This document shows positions 17,967-26,962 of a DNA stretch of 64,000 nucleotides, one piece after another. Made by a program: the position numbers and the translations under genes. The notes beneath the pieces are model-generated. The model worked only from the letters and a program-made list of their open reading frames with translations, had not been told where the DNA came from and ran no database searches. The DNA is from an uncultured Oscillospiraceae bacterium (GTDB lineage: Bacteria > Bacillota > Clostridia > Oscillospirales > Oscillospiraceae), in the NCBI GenBank assembly GCA_934589065.1, contig CAKTNN010000008.1, positions 9,689-73,688 on the forward strand, in the 5' to 3' direction. Position 1 is the first letter of the stretch. Each line of letters begins with the position of its first letter.

Positions 17967-18965
17967 ATGACGAAAAAGAAAATCCTGTTGCTGACCACCG
18001 GCGGAACCATCGCCTGTACCCCCGGCGGGGAGGGGTTGGAGCCCCGGAAGGCCGACATTATGGAGCGGGAACTGGAACGGCTGCGCAGCTTTTACGAAAT
18101 TACCGTGAAGGATATTATCTGCCTGGATTCCTCCAACATCACCCCGGAGGAGTGGCAGCTGATTGCCCGGAGTATTTTTGAAGCGCGAGGGGATTTTGAC
18201 GGAATCGTGGTGTCCCACGGGACGGATACCATGGCCTATACCGCCTCCGCCGTCAGTTTTATGCTGCCGAATATCGATCTGCCTGTGGTGTTTACCGGCT
18301 CACAGCTGCCCCTGACGGATATGCTCTCCGATGGCCCTGCCAACCTGCGCACAGCCTTTGCCATGGCGGCCTCCGGCGCAAGGGGCGTGTTCCTGGCCTT
18401 TGACCGGAAGGTGATGCTGGGCTGCCGGGCGGTAAAGGTGCGGGCTGCCGGCTTTTCCGCTTTTGAAAGCGTCAATGCCCGCTATGCTGCCACCGTCAGC
18501 AACCGGGGCCTGGTGATTGATCCCACTGCCCTGCCTGCCCTTTCCGGGACACCCCGGCTGGAGGAGAAGCTGTGCCGGGAGGTATTTCTTTTAAAGCTGA
18601 CCCCGGGGCTGAACCCTGCGGTGTTTGATATGCTGGCTGCCATGGGCTACAAGGGCATCGTGATTGAGGCCTTCGGCCTGGGCGGCGTGAATGTGCTCCA
18701 CAAGGGCCTGCGGGGAATCCGCCGGGCGGTGGAGGACGGGATTTCCGTGGTGATTACAACCCAGTGCCTGTATGACAGCTCCGATCTGCGGGTATATCAG
18801 GTGGGGAACAAGCTGCTGGAGCTTGGGGTGATCCAGGGCCTGGATATGACCTCCGAGGCCGCCTACACCAAGCTGATGTGGGGCCTGGGCCAGGGGATGA
18901 ACCAGGAGGAGATTCAAAAACTCTTTGCGACGGATTTAACCGGAGAGATTACATTGGAAGAATAG
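17967..18965 (+). CDS. ansA: L-asparaginase, type I (cytoplasmic)
   Basis: 332 residues. Both asparaginase signatures are present: TTGGTIACTPGG near residue 10 (nucleophile Thr) and VVSHGTDTMAYTA near residue 80 (Thr-Asp pair). No signal peptide is seen, so the enzyme is cytoplasmic. It hydrolyses asparagine to aspartate and ammonia. GAAAGG lies upstream of the ATG. The 116 bases after it contain a decayed repeat piece (AGCGATACCGTG...AGATTGCC) like one near 33.42 kb. Confidence 0.92.
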   Translation: MTKKKILLLTTGGTIACTPGGEGLEPRKADIMERELERLRSFYEITVKDIICLDSSNITPEEWQLIARSIFEARGDFDGIVVSHGTDTMAYTASAVSFMLPNIDLPVVFTGSQLPLTDMLSDGPANLRTAFAMAASGARGVFLAFDRKVMLGCRAVKVRAAGFSAFESVNARYAATVSNRGLVIDPTALPALSGTPRLEEKLCREVFLLKLTPGLNPAVFDMLAAMGYKGIVIEAFGLGGVNVLHKGLRGIRRAVEDGISVVITTQCLYDSSDLRVYQVGNKLLELGVIQGLDMTSEAAYTKLMWGLGQGMNQEEIQKLFATDLTGEITLEE

Positions 18966-19082
18966 AGGCAAAGAAGCTTGGGTAAGTACCGTTCAGCCAA
19001 AGCGATACCGTGTTTCAGATTGCCGCAGCTAGTGACGACTTTCTCGTTTCCCTGTTTATTTTGATTACAAAGGAGGACTTTT

Positions 19083-20696
19083 ATGGATCCTATTTATGTT
19101 ACCGGGCATCGCAACCCGGATACCGACTCCATTGTGGCGGCTATGGCCTACGCGGCCCTGCGCAACGCCGTGGGAGATCGGGAGTATAAGGCGGCCTGTC
19201 TGGGCCGCGTGTCTGATGAAACCCAGCTGGTGCTGGATCGCTTCGGCTTCGAGGCCCCTAAGCGCATCACCAGTATGTATACCCAGGTGCAGGACCTGGA
19301 CTACGATACCCCTCCGGTGCTGGATGCCAACGTAACCGTGGCCCAGGCCTGGAAGGTGTTCCAGGCTCAGCCCAACATCACCGCCCTGCCGGTTGCCAAC
19401 GAGGACGGCACCCTGTACGGAATGCTCTCCAAGGACTACATCGCCACCTACAATATGGATTTGATTGCCGGTGCGGAATTGGTGGATGTGCCCCTGTTTA
19501 ACGTACTGTCCGTGCTGGAGGGCAAGGTGCTCAACGATGCCGGCGACCAGGTGGATACCATCTCCGGCAAGGTGACCATCGCCCTGCCCCAGAGCCGGAA
19601 AAGCCTGCTGTGGAGCCGGAAGGATTCCATCGTATTCTGCGGGCATCAGCCGGATATGATCCGCCGGGCCCTGGAAATGAACGTCACCGCCCTGGTGCTG
19701 TGCCAGGCAGAGCTGGACGAGGAGCTGCGGAAGCTCCCCACCACCACCTGCATCATCTCCACCCCTTATGCCGCCTACCGGGCAAGCCGGATGATCTTCC
19801 TGTCCACCCCCATCGGGCGGATCTGCCGGAAGAACGATCTGGTGTGCTTCCATTTGGAAGACCGGGTGGACGATGTAAAGGAAACCGTGCTGAAGCACAG
19901 AGAATCCAGCTACCCCATTCTGGATGGAGAAGAGAAGATCGCGGGCCTGCTGAGCCGGTATCATCTGCTCCGTCCCCGCCGGAAGCGGGTGGTGCTGGTG
20001 GACCACAACGAGGCGGCCCAGTCTGTCCCCGGCCTGGAGGAAGCGGAAATTCTGGAGATCATCGATCACCACCGTCTGGCGGACATCCAGACCACCAACC
20101 CCATTTATGTGCGCAATGAGCCCGTGGGCTCTACCAATACCATTCTTGCCGGTATGTACCAGGATCGGGGCCTGATGCCCTCCAAGGGTATGGCAGGCAT
20201 GATGGCGGCAGCCATCCTCTCCGATACCGTCATGTTCAAGTCCCCCACCTGCACGGAGCGGGACCGGAAAATGGCAGAGCGGCTGGCAAGAATGGCGGAT
20301 ATCTCCCTGGACGAGCTGGGCAAGGCCATCTTCTCCGGCTCCTTGGGCGGCAAGAGCGCCGAAGAGCTGCTGTTTACGGACTACAAGGAATTCCACATTG
20401 CAGGCCACGATTTTGCCGTGTCCCAGATTACCTGCGTGGACAGCCCCAGCATACTGGAGCGGAAGGAGGAATTCCTGGAGCACATGCGCAAGCAGGCAAA
20501 GAAGGAAGGCCTTACCATGATGATCCTCATGCTGACGGATGTGCTGCTGGAAGGCACGCAGCTCATCTACGTGGGGGATGACGATACCATCCAGCAGGCC
20601 TTTGGCGTGACCCCCAAGGACAGCACCGTGTTCCTGCCCAGAGTGATGAGCCGAAAGAAGCAGATCATTCCCATGCTCTCCGCTCTGTGGGGCTAA
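19083..20696 (+). CDS. Mn-dependent inorganic pyrophosphatase with CBS and DRTGG domains
   Basis: 537 residues. The DHH core is split: the N-terminal motif VTGHRNPDTDSIVAA (residues 5-19), and later VVLVDHNEAAQ and IIDHHRLADI (near 302 and 325, the DHH motif), then a DHHA2 domain to the end. Between them lie two CBS motifs and a DRTGG-like insert (about 65-295). This is the nucleotide-regulated family II pyrophosphatase in which AMP or ADP inhibit and diadenosine polyphosphates activate through CBS sites. GGAGG precedes the ATG. It is four bases upstream of holB. Confidence 0.92.
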   Translation: MDPIYVTGHRNPDTDSIVAAMAYAALRNAVGDREYKAACLGRVSDETQLVLDRFGFEAPKRITSMYTQVQDLDYDTPPVLDANVTVAQAWKVFQAQPNITALPVANEDGTLYGMLSKDYIATYNMDLIAGAELVDVPLFNVLSVLEGKVLNDAGDQVDTISGKVTIALPQSRKSLLWSRKDSIVFCGHQPDMIRRALEMNVTALVLCQAELDEELRKLPTTTCIISTPYAAYRASRMIFLSTPIGRICRKNDLVCFHLEDRVDDVKETVLKHRESSYPILDGEEKIAGLLSRYHLLRPRRKRVVLVDHNEAAQSVPGLEEAEILEIIDHHRLADIQTTNPIYVRNEPVGSTNTILAGMYQDRGLMPSKGMAGMMAAAILSDTVMFKSPTCTERDRKMAERLARMADISLDELGKAIFSGSLGGKSAEELLFTDYKEFHIAGHDFAVSQITCVDSPSILERKEEFLEHMRKQAKKEGLTMMILMLTDVLLEGTQLIYVGDDDTIQQAFGVTPKDSTVFLPRVMSRKKQIIPMLSALWG

Positions 20697-20700
20697 AAAT

Positions 20701-21654
20701 ATGGGCTTTGACGCGCTTTACGGCAACGACCATATTAAGCAAAATCTGGGGATTTCCCTGAAAAAGGGACATATTTCCCACTTTTATCTGATTTCCGGCC
20801 CGGAGGGTTCGGGAAAACACACCCTGGCAAGGCTGATGGCATCCGCCATCCTCTGCACCGGGGAGGATAAGCCCTGTATGCACTGCACCGCCTGCCGCAA
20901 GGTGGCAGAGGGGCTGCACCCGGATTTTATCACCGTGGATGACCCGGAGAAAAAAACCGTCCCCGTGGATCTCATCCGGCAGGCAAGGGCGGATATGTAC
21001 GTCCTGCCCAATGAATCCGAGCACAAAATCTATCTCTTCCCCCGGGCCCAGGATATGGGCATTCCGGGACAGAACGCCCTTTTGAAGGTGCTGGAGGAGC
21101 CCCCCAGCTATGGGGTGTTTCTGCTGCTGACCAACAATCCCGATGCCCTGCTGCCCACCGTCCGCTCCCGGTGCACGGAACTGCGGATGCAGGCCCTGCC
21201 CCAGAAGGTGCTTCTGGAGGCGCTGGCCCGGGAATTCCCCCAGGCAGACAGTGCGGACTTAAAGGCGGCAGCTGACCGCAGCGGCGGCTTTTTGGGCCAG
21301 GCAAAAGCCCTTTTGACCGAGGGAGCACAATTTGACCCGGAAACCCAGAATTTCGTCCAGGCCCTTTGTAAGCGGGATGCCCTGGGGTTGACCCAGGTGC
21401 TGGTTCCCATGGAAAAATGGAAGCGGGATGCTCTGGCGGAAACCCTTCGGTCCTGGCAGTCCCTTTTGGAGAGCGCTCTGGCCTCCGCCTGCGGCCTGGA
21501 TGCCCTGTCGTCCCTGGCAAGAGCCCTGGCTTCCAGCCGGGAAAGCCGGGAGCTGTACGCAATGTACCAAACCGTAAAAAAAGCCAGGGAGTATACCCTG
21601 AGCAATGTGTCCCCCGCTGCCGTCTGCGGATTTTTGGCGTGGGCACTCCGATAA
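20701..21654 (+). CDS. holB: DNA polymerase III delta-prime subunit
   Basis: 317 residues. AAA+ clamp-loader fold with Walker A GPEGSGKHT (near residue 32), a zinc-binding cysteine set CMHCTACRK (near 60-68), and NALLKVLEEPPSYGVFLLLTNN (sensor 1 region, near 122-143). It helps load the sliding clamp during replication. It starts four bases after the pyrophosphatase stop and is followed 15 bases later by ricT. The holB-ricT(yaaT) order is conserved in Firmicutes. Confidence 0.93.
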   Translation: MGFDALYGNDHIKQNLGISLKKGHISHFYLISGPEGSGKHTLARLMASAILCTGEDKPCMHCTACRKVAEGLHPDFITVDDPEKKTVPVDLIRQARADMYVLPNESEHKIYLFPRAQDMGIPGQNALLKVLEEPPSYGVFLLLTNNPDALLPTVRSRCTELRMQALPQKVLLEALAREFPQADSADLKAAADRSGGFLGQAKALLTEGAQFDPETQNFVQALCKRDALGLTQVLVPMEKWKRDALAETLRSWQSLLESALASACGLDALSSLARALASSRESRELYAMYQTVKKAREYTLSNVSPAAVCGFLAWALR

Positions 21655-21669
21655 AGTAAGGAGCAAATC

Positions 21670-22983
21670 ATGGAAGAAACGAACACTCCCTTGGTAGCCG
21701 TTGTGGATATTCAGTTCCGCCCGGGGCAGAAGATCTATTTCTTTGACCCGGCGGGAATCCCCTGCGCCCAGGGCGACCATGTGATTATTGATACCGCCCG
21801 GGGGGCGGAATACGGCGTGTGTGCCTCCGGCGTTCACCGGATTCCGGAGAAGGACGTGGTGGCGCCTTTGCGGAAGGTACTGCGTCTGGCAACGGAGCAG
21901 GATGAACGGATCGTGGCGGAAAACCGGGCCAAGGAAGCCCGGGCAGAGACGGTCTGCGCCCAGAAGATCCAGTCCCACGGCCTGGATATGCAGCTGGTGT
22001 GCGCCGAGTGCGCCTTTGACGGCAGCAAGATCCTCTTCTATTTCACCGCCGATGAGCGGGTGGATTTCCGGGAGCTTGTGAAGGATTTGGCAAGCATCTT
22101 CCACACCCGCATTGAATTGCGGCAGATCGGCGTCCGGGACAAGGCCAAGATGGTGGGCGGCCTGGGCATTTGCGGCAGGCCCTTCTGCTGTGCCAGCTTC
22201 CTGGATGATTTCCAGCCGGTGTCCATTAAAATGGCAAAATCTCAGAACCTGAGCCTGAATCCCACCAAGATTTCCGGCACCTGCGGCAGACTGATGTGCT
22301 GCCTGAAATACGAGCAGGATACCTACGAGGCTCTGATCCGCACCAGCCCCAAGCCGGAATCCTTTGTGGATACCCCCGACGGTCGGGGTACGGTGGTAGA
22401 GGCGGATATCCTGCGCCAGCGGGTAAAGGTTCGTATGGAGAACAACCCCGATACCATCAACGTATACGAAAACGAGGATGTGGCGGTGCTGCGCAGCGGC
22501 AAGGCAAAAAAGACCGATGCCCCCATCCCGACAGACCTGGCCCCCATCTCCGGCAGCGGCAAGCGGGCAGCAAAGAAAGAGCCGGAGGAGACCATGGTGC
22601 TGGAATCCATCAAGTTCCGCTACTCCACCGATACCATTGCCGAGGAGCGGCAGGCCGTGCCTGCGCCCCAGGCAGAAGAGGAGCCCGCCCAGCCTGCTGA
22701 GGAGACGGCTCCCCGTCCCCCCAAGCCCCGCCGGGATAACCGCAGAAAGCCCCGCCGGGAGCGCCCGGAGGGCCAGACGGAGGAAGCAGAGGAGAGCAAA
22801 CCAGGCAATAAGCTCAGACCCCCCAGAAGAGACAATCGGCCCAACCGCCCCCGCCGGGAAAATAAACCCCGGGGCGAGGAGCAAAAGCAGGGGGATAGCG
22901 GCGAAGCAGCCAATCGCCCCCGCCGCCGGAACTATCGGGGCTACCGCAAGGGCCCCAAGCCCCAGGATAAGGGAGAAAAGTAA
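21670..22983 (+). CDS. ricT: RicT/YaaT (PSP1 domain) protein with Arg-rich tail
   Basis: 437 residues. The PSP1 domain occupies about 1-275 and includes the cysteine signature GGLGICGRPFCCASFL and TCGRLMCCLKYEQ. These Cys residues in the RicAFT complex hold Fe-S clusters and act with RNase Y in mRNA maturation. From about residue 290 the protein continues with 150 low-complexity residues rich in Pro, Arg, Glu and Gly (RRDNRRKPRRERPE and similar), absent from B. subtilis YaaT. RNase Y is encoded at 40.2 kb. Confidence 0.88.
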   Translation: MEETNTPLVAVVDIQFRPGQKIYFFDPAGIPCAQGDHVIIDTARGAEYGVCASGVHRIPEKDVVAPLRKVLRLATEQDERIVAENRAKEARAETVCAQKIQSHGLDMQLVCAECAFDGSKILFYFTADERVDFRELVKDLASIFHTRIELRQIGVRDKAKMVGGLGICGRPFCCASFLDDFQPVSIKMAKSQNLSLNPTKISGTCGRLMCCLKYEQDTYEALIRTSPKPESFVDTPDGRGTVVEADILRQRVKVRMENNPDTINVYENEDVAVLRSGKAKKTDAPIPTDLAPISGSGKRAAKKEPEETMVLESIKFRYSTDTIAEERQAVPAPQAEEEPAQPAEETAPRPPKPRRDNRRKPRRERPEGQTEEAEESKPGNKLRPPRRDNRPNRPRRENKPRGEEQKQGDSGEAANRPRRRNYRGYRKGPKPQDKGEK

Positions 22984-23016
22984 CCGTCTGTTTGGAACAA
23001 CGGAAGGAGAAAGAAA

Positions 23017-23907
23017 ATGAAACGAGTGACTGTTCGTGTGCCTGCCACCACCGCCAACCTTGGCCCGGGGTTTGATGCCTTTGGCTGTGCCCTGAGCCTG
23101 TATACCGATGTGACCTTTGAGGAAACCGACTCCGGCCTGGAGATCACCGGCTGCGACGAGGCCTATACCGGCCCGGATAACCTGGCCTATACCTCCTACT
23201 GCGCAGTCCTGGCCTCCCTGAGCGAGGAAGTGCGGGGGGTAAAAATCCACATCGATGCCCACATCCCCATTTGCCGGGGCTTGGGCTCTTCGGCGGCACT
23301 GCTGGTTGCGGGCGCTATGGGAGCCAATGTCCTGCGGGGCAGCAAGCTTTCCACTCAGGGTCTTCTCAACATCACCAATGCCATGGAAGGCCACCCGGAC
23401 AATCTGGCGCCCGCCTTTTATGGCGGCCTGACCGCCTCTATGGTGGATAACGGCCTGCCGGTTACCGTAAGCTTTCCTCTGCATCCCAGCTGGGAATTTC
23501 TGGCCCTGATCCCGGATTTTGATCTGCCCACTTCCCTGGCCCGTTCGGTGCTGCCGGAGCAGGTCAGCCGGGGAGATGCCATCTACAATATCGCCCACGG
23601 CGCCATGGTTCTCAAAGCCCTGGAGCTGGGAGACGAAAAGCTTCTGCGCACCGCCATGCAGGATCGGCTGCACCAGAAGTACCGGAAAAAGCTGATTCCC
23701 GATTACGAAAAAATTGAAGCTCTGGCCCGCACCCACGGCGCGGCCTTCTGCCTCAGCGGTGCAGGCCCTACTCTGCTGTGCATGACCAGGGACAAGGAGC
23801 TTTCTCAGAAGCTGACGAAAAAGCTGCCCGCCGTTACGGAGCACAATTGGGAAATCCTTCCCCTCCATGTGGAATTCCAGGGGGCGCAGGCCTTCCCGGA
23901 GGAATAA
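23017..23907 (+). CDS. thrB: Homoserine kinase
   Basis: 296 residues. GHMP kinase family: N-terminal VPATTANLGPGFDAFGCALS, ATP-binding IPICRGLGSSAALL (near residue 85) and the C-terminal SGAGPTLLC motif. It phosphorylates homoserine in threonine synthesis. GGAGA precedes the ATG. No hom or thrC is nearby. Confidence 0.93.
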   Translation: MKRVTVRVPATTANLGPGFDAFGCALSLYTDVTFEETDSGLEITGCDEAYTGPDNLAYTSYCAVLASLSEEVRGVKIHIDAHIPICRGLGSSAALLVAGAMGANVLRGSKLSTQGLLNITNAMEGHPDNLAPAFYGGLTASMVDNGLPVTVSFPLHPSWEFLALIPDFDLPTSLARSVLPEQVSRGDAIYNIAHGAMVLKALELGDEKLLRTAMQDRLHQKYRKKLIPDYEKIEALARTHGAAFCLSGAGPTLLCMTRDKELSQKLTKKLPAVTEHNWEILPLHVEFQGAQAFPEE

Positions 23908-24016
23908 ACCGAACGGATTCGCGTCCCTTACGTAAGTGCGGCAAAGATGCCCTCCCTGCCCTGGCATAACCCATGTTCCCTTTCATATACTTTCCATAGA
24001 AAGGGGGGAATGGCCC

Positions 24017-24277
24017 ATGGTGCAGGAGGAACACGCACTGCGTTTGGTGGGCAGAGCGGATTTGACGGTCACAGGAGTGACGGAGGTATCCCGCTTTGAA
24101 GAGGATGCCGTGCTGCTGCAAACGGACTTGGGAGAGCTGACCATTCAGGGGGAGAGCCTGCAGCTGAAGGAGCTCTCTCTGGACGGAGGGCGGGTGGCTG
24201 TCAGCGGCAATATCAGCGCCCTGATTTACGGCGGCCCGCGGCAGTCCGGCGGCTGGCTCCACAGGCTTCTGGGATGA
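24017..24277 (+). CDS. yabP: Sporulation protein YabP
   Basis: 86 residues from the ATG at 24017, which follows GGGGGAA. The sequence has the YabP core LRLVGRADLTVTGVTEVSRF and ELTIQGESLQLKELSLDGG and ends with VSGNISALIYG. YabP is needed in the mother cell during spore formation in Bacillus. Its stop overlaps the yabQ start (ATGA). Its presence is good evidence for a spore-forming lineage. Confidence 0.92.
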   Translation: MVQEEHALRLVGRADLTVTGVTEVSRFEEDAVLLQTDLGELTIQGESLQLKELSLDGGRVAVSGNISALIYGGPRQSGGWLHRLLG

Positions 24278-24921
24278 TTCCGCCGGGGCAGGCCCTTCGG
24301 TTTTTTGGCTTTGCGTTTCTTGCCGGGGCGGCCCTGGGAATCTTTTACGGCTTCCTGACGCCGCTCCGCCGGGGCCATCCGATCCTTTGTGACCTGGCGT
24401 TCGTCCTGGGAACCGGCTGGGTGCTGGTGCTGCTGGCCTTCCGCCTGTGCGGCGGCGACCTGCGGCCCGCCTGTCTGGTTGCCCTGGCTCTGGGCTTTTT
24501 CTGGGAGCAGCAGGGGCTTAACGGGGCGTTACGCCCCATATTTGAAATATTTTGGCATATTTTCGGATGGGTGGGAAGCTGCCTTGCCGGCCCACCGAAA
24601 AAAATTTTCAAATTCGCAAAAAATATGTTTGCATCTGGGGAAAAATGGGTTACAATAAGACGGAATCCCCGTGAGTCCGTCCAATCCAAGCCGGGAGGTG
24701 TTACCCATGACAGACACATCGAAAAAACGCTATCGCGTGGTGTTCAGCCAATCTTCCCCCCTGCTGAAGATTCTGGTGGTGCTGCTGCTGACCTTTTCTC
24801 TGGTGGCCCTGGCTGCCCTGACCTGGGTAAAGCTCAGCGTGGAAAAGCAAACCGAGGCCCTGCGGGAGGAGGCCGTTGCCGTATCCGGAGAAAACCAAAA
24901 GCTGGAAAACCGTCTGGCTGA
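24274..24921 (+). CDS. yabQ: Sporulation protein YabQ, with 3' end running into divIC
   Basis: 215 residues as read. The first 115 or so form the membrane part (about four hydrophobic segments; FFGFAFLAGAALGIFYGFL first), typical of YabQ, a membrane protein needed for spore cortex formation. From about residue 145 the codons overlap the whole first two thirds of the next gene in another frame, and the residues become Gly/Pro/Arg-rich filler. The natural stop has probably been lost, or the overlap is real. The start at 24274 overlaps yabP. Confidence 0.8.
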   Translation: MIPPGQALRFFGFAFLAGAALGIFYGFLTPLRRGHPILCDLAFVLGTGWVLVLLAFRLCGGDLRPACLVALALGFFWEQQGLNGALRPIFEIFWHIFGWVGSCLAGPPKKIFKFAKNMFASGEKWVTIRRNPRESVQSKPGGVTHDRHIEKTLSRGVQPIFPPAEDSGGAAADLFSGGPGCPDLGKAQRGKANRGPAGGGRCRIRRKPKAGKPSG

Positions 24922-25009
24922 TATGGAAAGCGATGATACGGTAAAGGAAATCGCGAAAGAAGAACTGGGGCTCGCAGAGCCGGGCACCGTGATTATTCAA
25001 CCGAACTAA
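24707..25009 (+). CDS. divIC: Septum formation initiator (DivIC/FtsB-like)
   Basis: 100 residues from the ATG at 24707, six bases after GGGAGGTG. A membrane segment (about 21-42) is followed by a coiled coil (VEKQTEALREEAVAVSGEN) and the EIAKEELGLAEPGTVI end typical of DivIC/FtsB. It acts in the divisome with FtsL and DivIB. The yabP-yabQ-divIC-yabR order is as in B. subtilis. Confidence 0.9.
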   Translation: MTDTSKKRYRVVFSQSSPLLKILVVLLLTFSLVALAALTWVKLSVEKQTEALREEAVAVSGENQKLENRLADMESDDTVKEIAKEELGLAEPGTVIIQPN

Positions 25010-25035
25010 TTATTTTTGGAGGAAGCAAATCATTT

Positions 25036-25497
25036 ATGGAGTTAACCGTGGGAGCCGTCTTAGAGGGTAAAGTCAAATCCATCACCAATTTTGGCGCTTT
25101 TATCGCCCTGCCGGAGAACAAAACCGGCATGGTACATATTTCCGAGGTCGCCAATGCTTACGTCAGCGATATTCGCCAGCATCTGACCGAGGGGCAGAGC
25201 GTCAAGGTCATGGTTATCGGCGTGGACGGCGGGAAAATCAACCTGTCCATCAAGCGTCTGGAGCCCAAGCCCCAGCGGGAGAATACGCCCAGAAATGATT
25301 TCCGCAGCAACGGCGGCCCTCGCCGGGAGGGCGCGCCCAACCGCAGCGCCAACCGTCAGCCGGTGCAGCCCGCAGCCCCCAAAACCGCAGACCAGCTGTT
25401 TGAGGAAAAGCTGAAGGCATTTATGTCCGAGTCCGACAGCAAGATTTCCTCCATCCGGCAGTATTCCGACCACCGCACCAAGAGCCGCCGTCGGTAA
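25036..25497 (+). CDS. yabR: S1 RNA-binding domain protein YabR
   Basis: 153 residues. The S1 domain occupies residues 3-73 (GAVLEGKVKSITNFGAFIAL; MVHISEVANAYVSDI), followed by a basic, Pro/Arg-rich linker (about 78-115) and an amphipathic end. It probably binds RNA or ribosomes. GGAGG is about 15 bases upstream. It is the last of the yabPQ-divIC-yabR cluster. Confidence 0.88.
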   Translation: MELTVGAVLEGKVKSITNFGAFIALPENKTGMVHISEVANAYVSDIRQHLTEGQSVKVMVIGVDGGKINLSIKRLEPKPQRENTPRNDFRSNGGPRREGAPNRSANRQPVQPAAPKTADQLFEEKLKAFMSESDSKISSIRQYSDHRTKSRRR

Positions 25498-25596
25498 AAT
25501 CGCATATTTGGGGCTGCCGTATTCCCCTGCCGCCCTGGGCCTGGGCCCGGGATACCAAAGGCGGGGGCGTTTGGCAGCCCCTTTTTGGAGGAAATT

Positions 25597-26295
25597 ATGT
25601 CAACTGTTGTGATTACCGGCGGCTCCCGGGGCATCGGTCGGGCCGCGGTAGAGCTCTTCGCCGCCCGGGGGGATCGGGTGTATTTTCTGTACGAGAAAAA
25701 CACCCAGGCCGCCCAGGAGGTCGCCGCAAAAACCGGGGCAGCCGGAATCTGCTGTGACGTTGCCGACGGCGCAGCCGTGAAGCGGGCATTTGCTCCACTG
25801 CCGGATGTGGATATTCTGATCTGCAATGCAGGAATTTGCCACTATGGCCTGATGCAATCCATGGAAGAAGAAACGTGGGATCGGCTGTTTGCCGTGAATG
25901 TAAAGGGCATTTACAATTGCGTAAATGCCGCGCTGCCCTTTTTCCTGCAAAAGCAGGCGGGGAGCATCGTCACCGTGTCCAGTATGTGGGGACGGGTGGG
26001 GGCCAGCTGCGAAAGCGCCTACGCCGCCACCAAGGGGGCGGTCATCGCCCTTTCCAAATCCCTGGCAAAGGAACTGGGGCCCAGCGGCATCCGGGTAAAC
26101 TGCGTTGCCCCCGGGGTGATTTTAACGGATATGTGCGCCCAGGTGGACCCGGAAATATTGGAGGAAATGGCCCAGGATACCCCCGTGGGCCGGAACGGAA
26201 GGCCGGAGGACGTGGCAAAGGCCATGGCCTATCTGGCAGACGCGGAATTTATCACCGGACACGTTCTGAATGTGGACGGCGGTTATGTAATATAA
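25597..26295 (+). CDS. SDR-family oxidoreductase (FabG/YmfI-like)
   Basis: 232 residues starting MSTVVITGGSRGIGRAAVE. It has the nucleotide motif TGGSRGIG, the catalytic serine VSSMWGRVG, Y-x-x-x-K in ESAYAATKGA, and the NVDGGYVI C-terminus of 3-oxoacyl-ACP reductase-like SDRs. The start at 25597 follows GGAGGAAATT; an in-frame TTG at 25585 overlaps that site. The substrate is not known. rpiB follows 11 bases later, so they share a transcript. Confidence 0.85.
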   Translation: MSTVVITGGSRGIGRAAVELFAARGDRVYFLYEKNTQAAQEVAAKTGAAGICCDVADGAAVKRAFAPLPDVDILICNAGICHYGLMQSMEEETWDRLFAVNVKGIYNCVNAALPFFLQKQAGSIVTVSSMWGRVGASCESAYAATKGAVIALSKSLAKELGPSGIRVNCVAPGVILTDMCAQVDPEILEEMAQDTPVGRNGRPEDVAKAMAYLADAEFITGHVLNVDGGYVI

Positions 26296-26306
26296 GGAGG
26301 ATACCA

Positions 26307-26750
26307 ATGAAAATTGCAGTTGCCTGTGATCATGGCGCATTTGATTTGAAGCAGAAGGTCGTCAGCCACCTGAAAAGCGAAGGCTATGAAGTAGAGGATT
26401 TCGGCACCCACAGCAAGGATAGCTGCGACTATCCCGATTTTGCCGCTCCCGCTGCCAAGGCGGTTGCCGCCGGTCAGTGCGATATGGGCGTATTGCTGTG
26501 CACCACCGGCATCGGCGTATCCATCACCGCCAACAAGGTGAAGGGCATCCGCTGCGCCCTGCTGTCGGATCTTCTGTCCGCCGAGCTGACCCGGCTGCAC
26601 AACAATACCAACATGATGGCCCTGGGCGCCGGTGTGGTGGGGGAAAACCTGGCCCTGGTGATTATCGACAAGTGGCTGACCACCCCCTTCTCCGGAGAAG
26701 CGCGGCATCAGCGCCGCATCGACAAGATGATGGCCCTGGAAAAGGAATAA
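26307..26750 (+). CDS. rpiB: Ribose 5-phosphate isomerase B
   Basis: 147 residues starting MKIAVACDHGAFDLKQ, with the RpiB/LacAB motifs DFGTHS, DYPDFA and LLCTTGIGVSITANK (active-site Cys). The ATG follows AAGGAGGATACCA. It interconverts ribose 5-phosphate and ribulose 5-phosphate. The usual CGTGIG reads CTTGIG here, a mild variant. It may instead be an allose- or sorbose-pathway isomerase of the same family. Confidence 0.88.
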   Translation: MKIAVACDHGAFDLKQKVVSHLKSEGYEVEDFGTHSKDSCDYPDFAAPAAKAVAAGQCDMGVLLCTTGIGVSITANKVKGIRCALLSDLLSAELTRLHNNTNMMALGAGVVGENLALVIIDKWLTTPFSGEARHQRRIDKMMALEKE

Positions 26751-26786
26751 ATAGACAAGGCTGCAAAAGCCAAATTCCCAATCAAA

Positions 26787-26837
26787 AAATGTCATTGCGG
26801 GGCCGTCCGAAGACCGGCTCTGCAATGACATTTCTTT
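26787..26837 (+). terminator. Terminator of the SDR-rpiB unit
   Basis: AAATGTCATTGC and GCAATGACATTT pair around a GC-rich centre and are followed by CTTTTC. The arms are of the GTCATTGC/GCAATGAC type. Confidence 0.75.
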
Positions 26838-26890
26838 TCTTTGTGTTCTTTTCCCCACGCTCCCATTTTGCCGGCACAGGCTTTCTCCCT

Positions 26891-26919
26891 TTGACATACG
26901 GAGGAAAATACGGTATACT
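26891..26919 (+). promoter_or_regulatory. Strong promoter of the O-antigen-ligase-like gene
   Basis: TTGACA at 26891, 17-base spacer, TATACT at 26914-26919, 44 bases before the ATG. Confidence 0.8.
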
Positions 26920-26962
26920 AGGAAAAACGCACTTTTTATTTCTTTAAAGGACGAATGATGCA

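Noticed and set aside
21259..23967. Very long antisense open frame (about 900 codons) opposite holB, ricT and thrB
   Set aside because: It mirrors three well-supported genes on the other strand; its residues are Gly/His/Gln-rich filler typical of GC-rich antisense frames, and it has no motif.
23936..24016. Longer N-terminus for YabP
   Set aside because: No ribosome site upstream; the ATG at 24017 has one and matches the family start.
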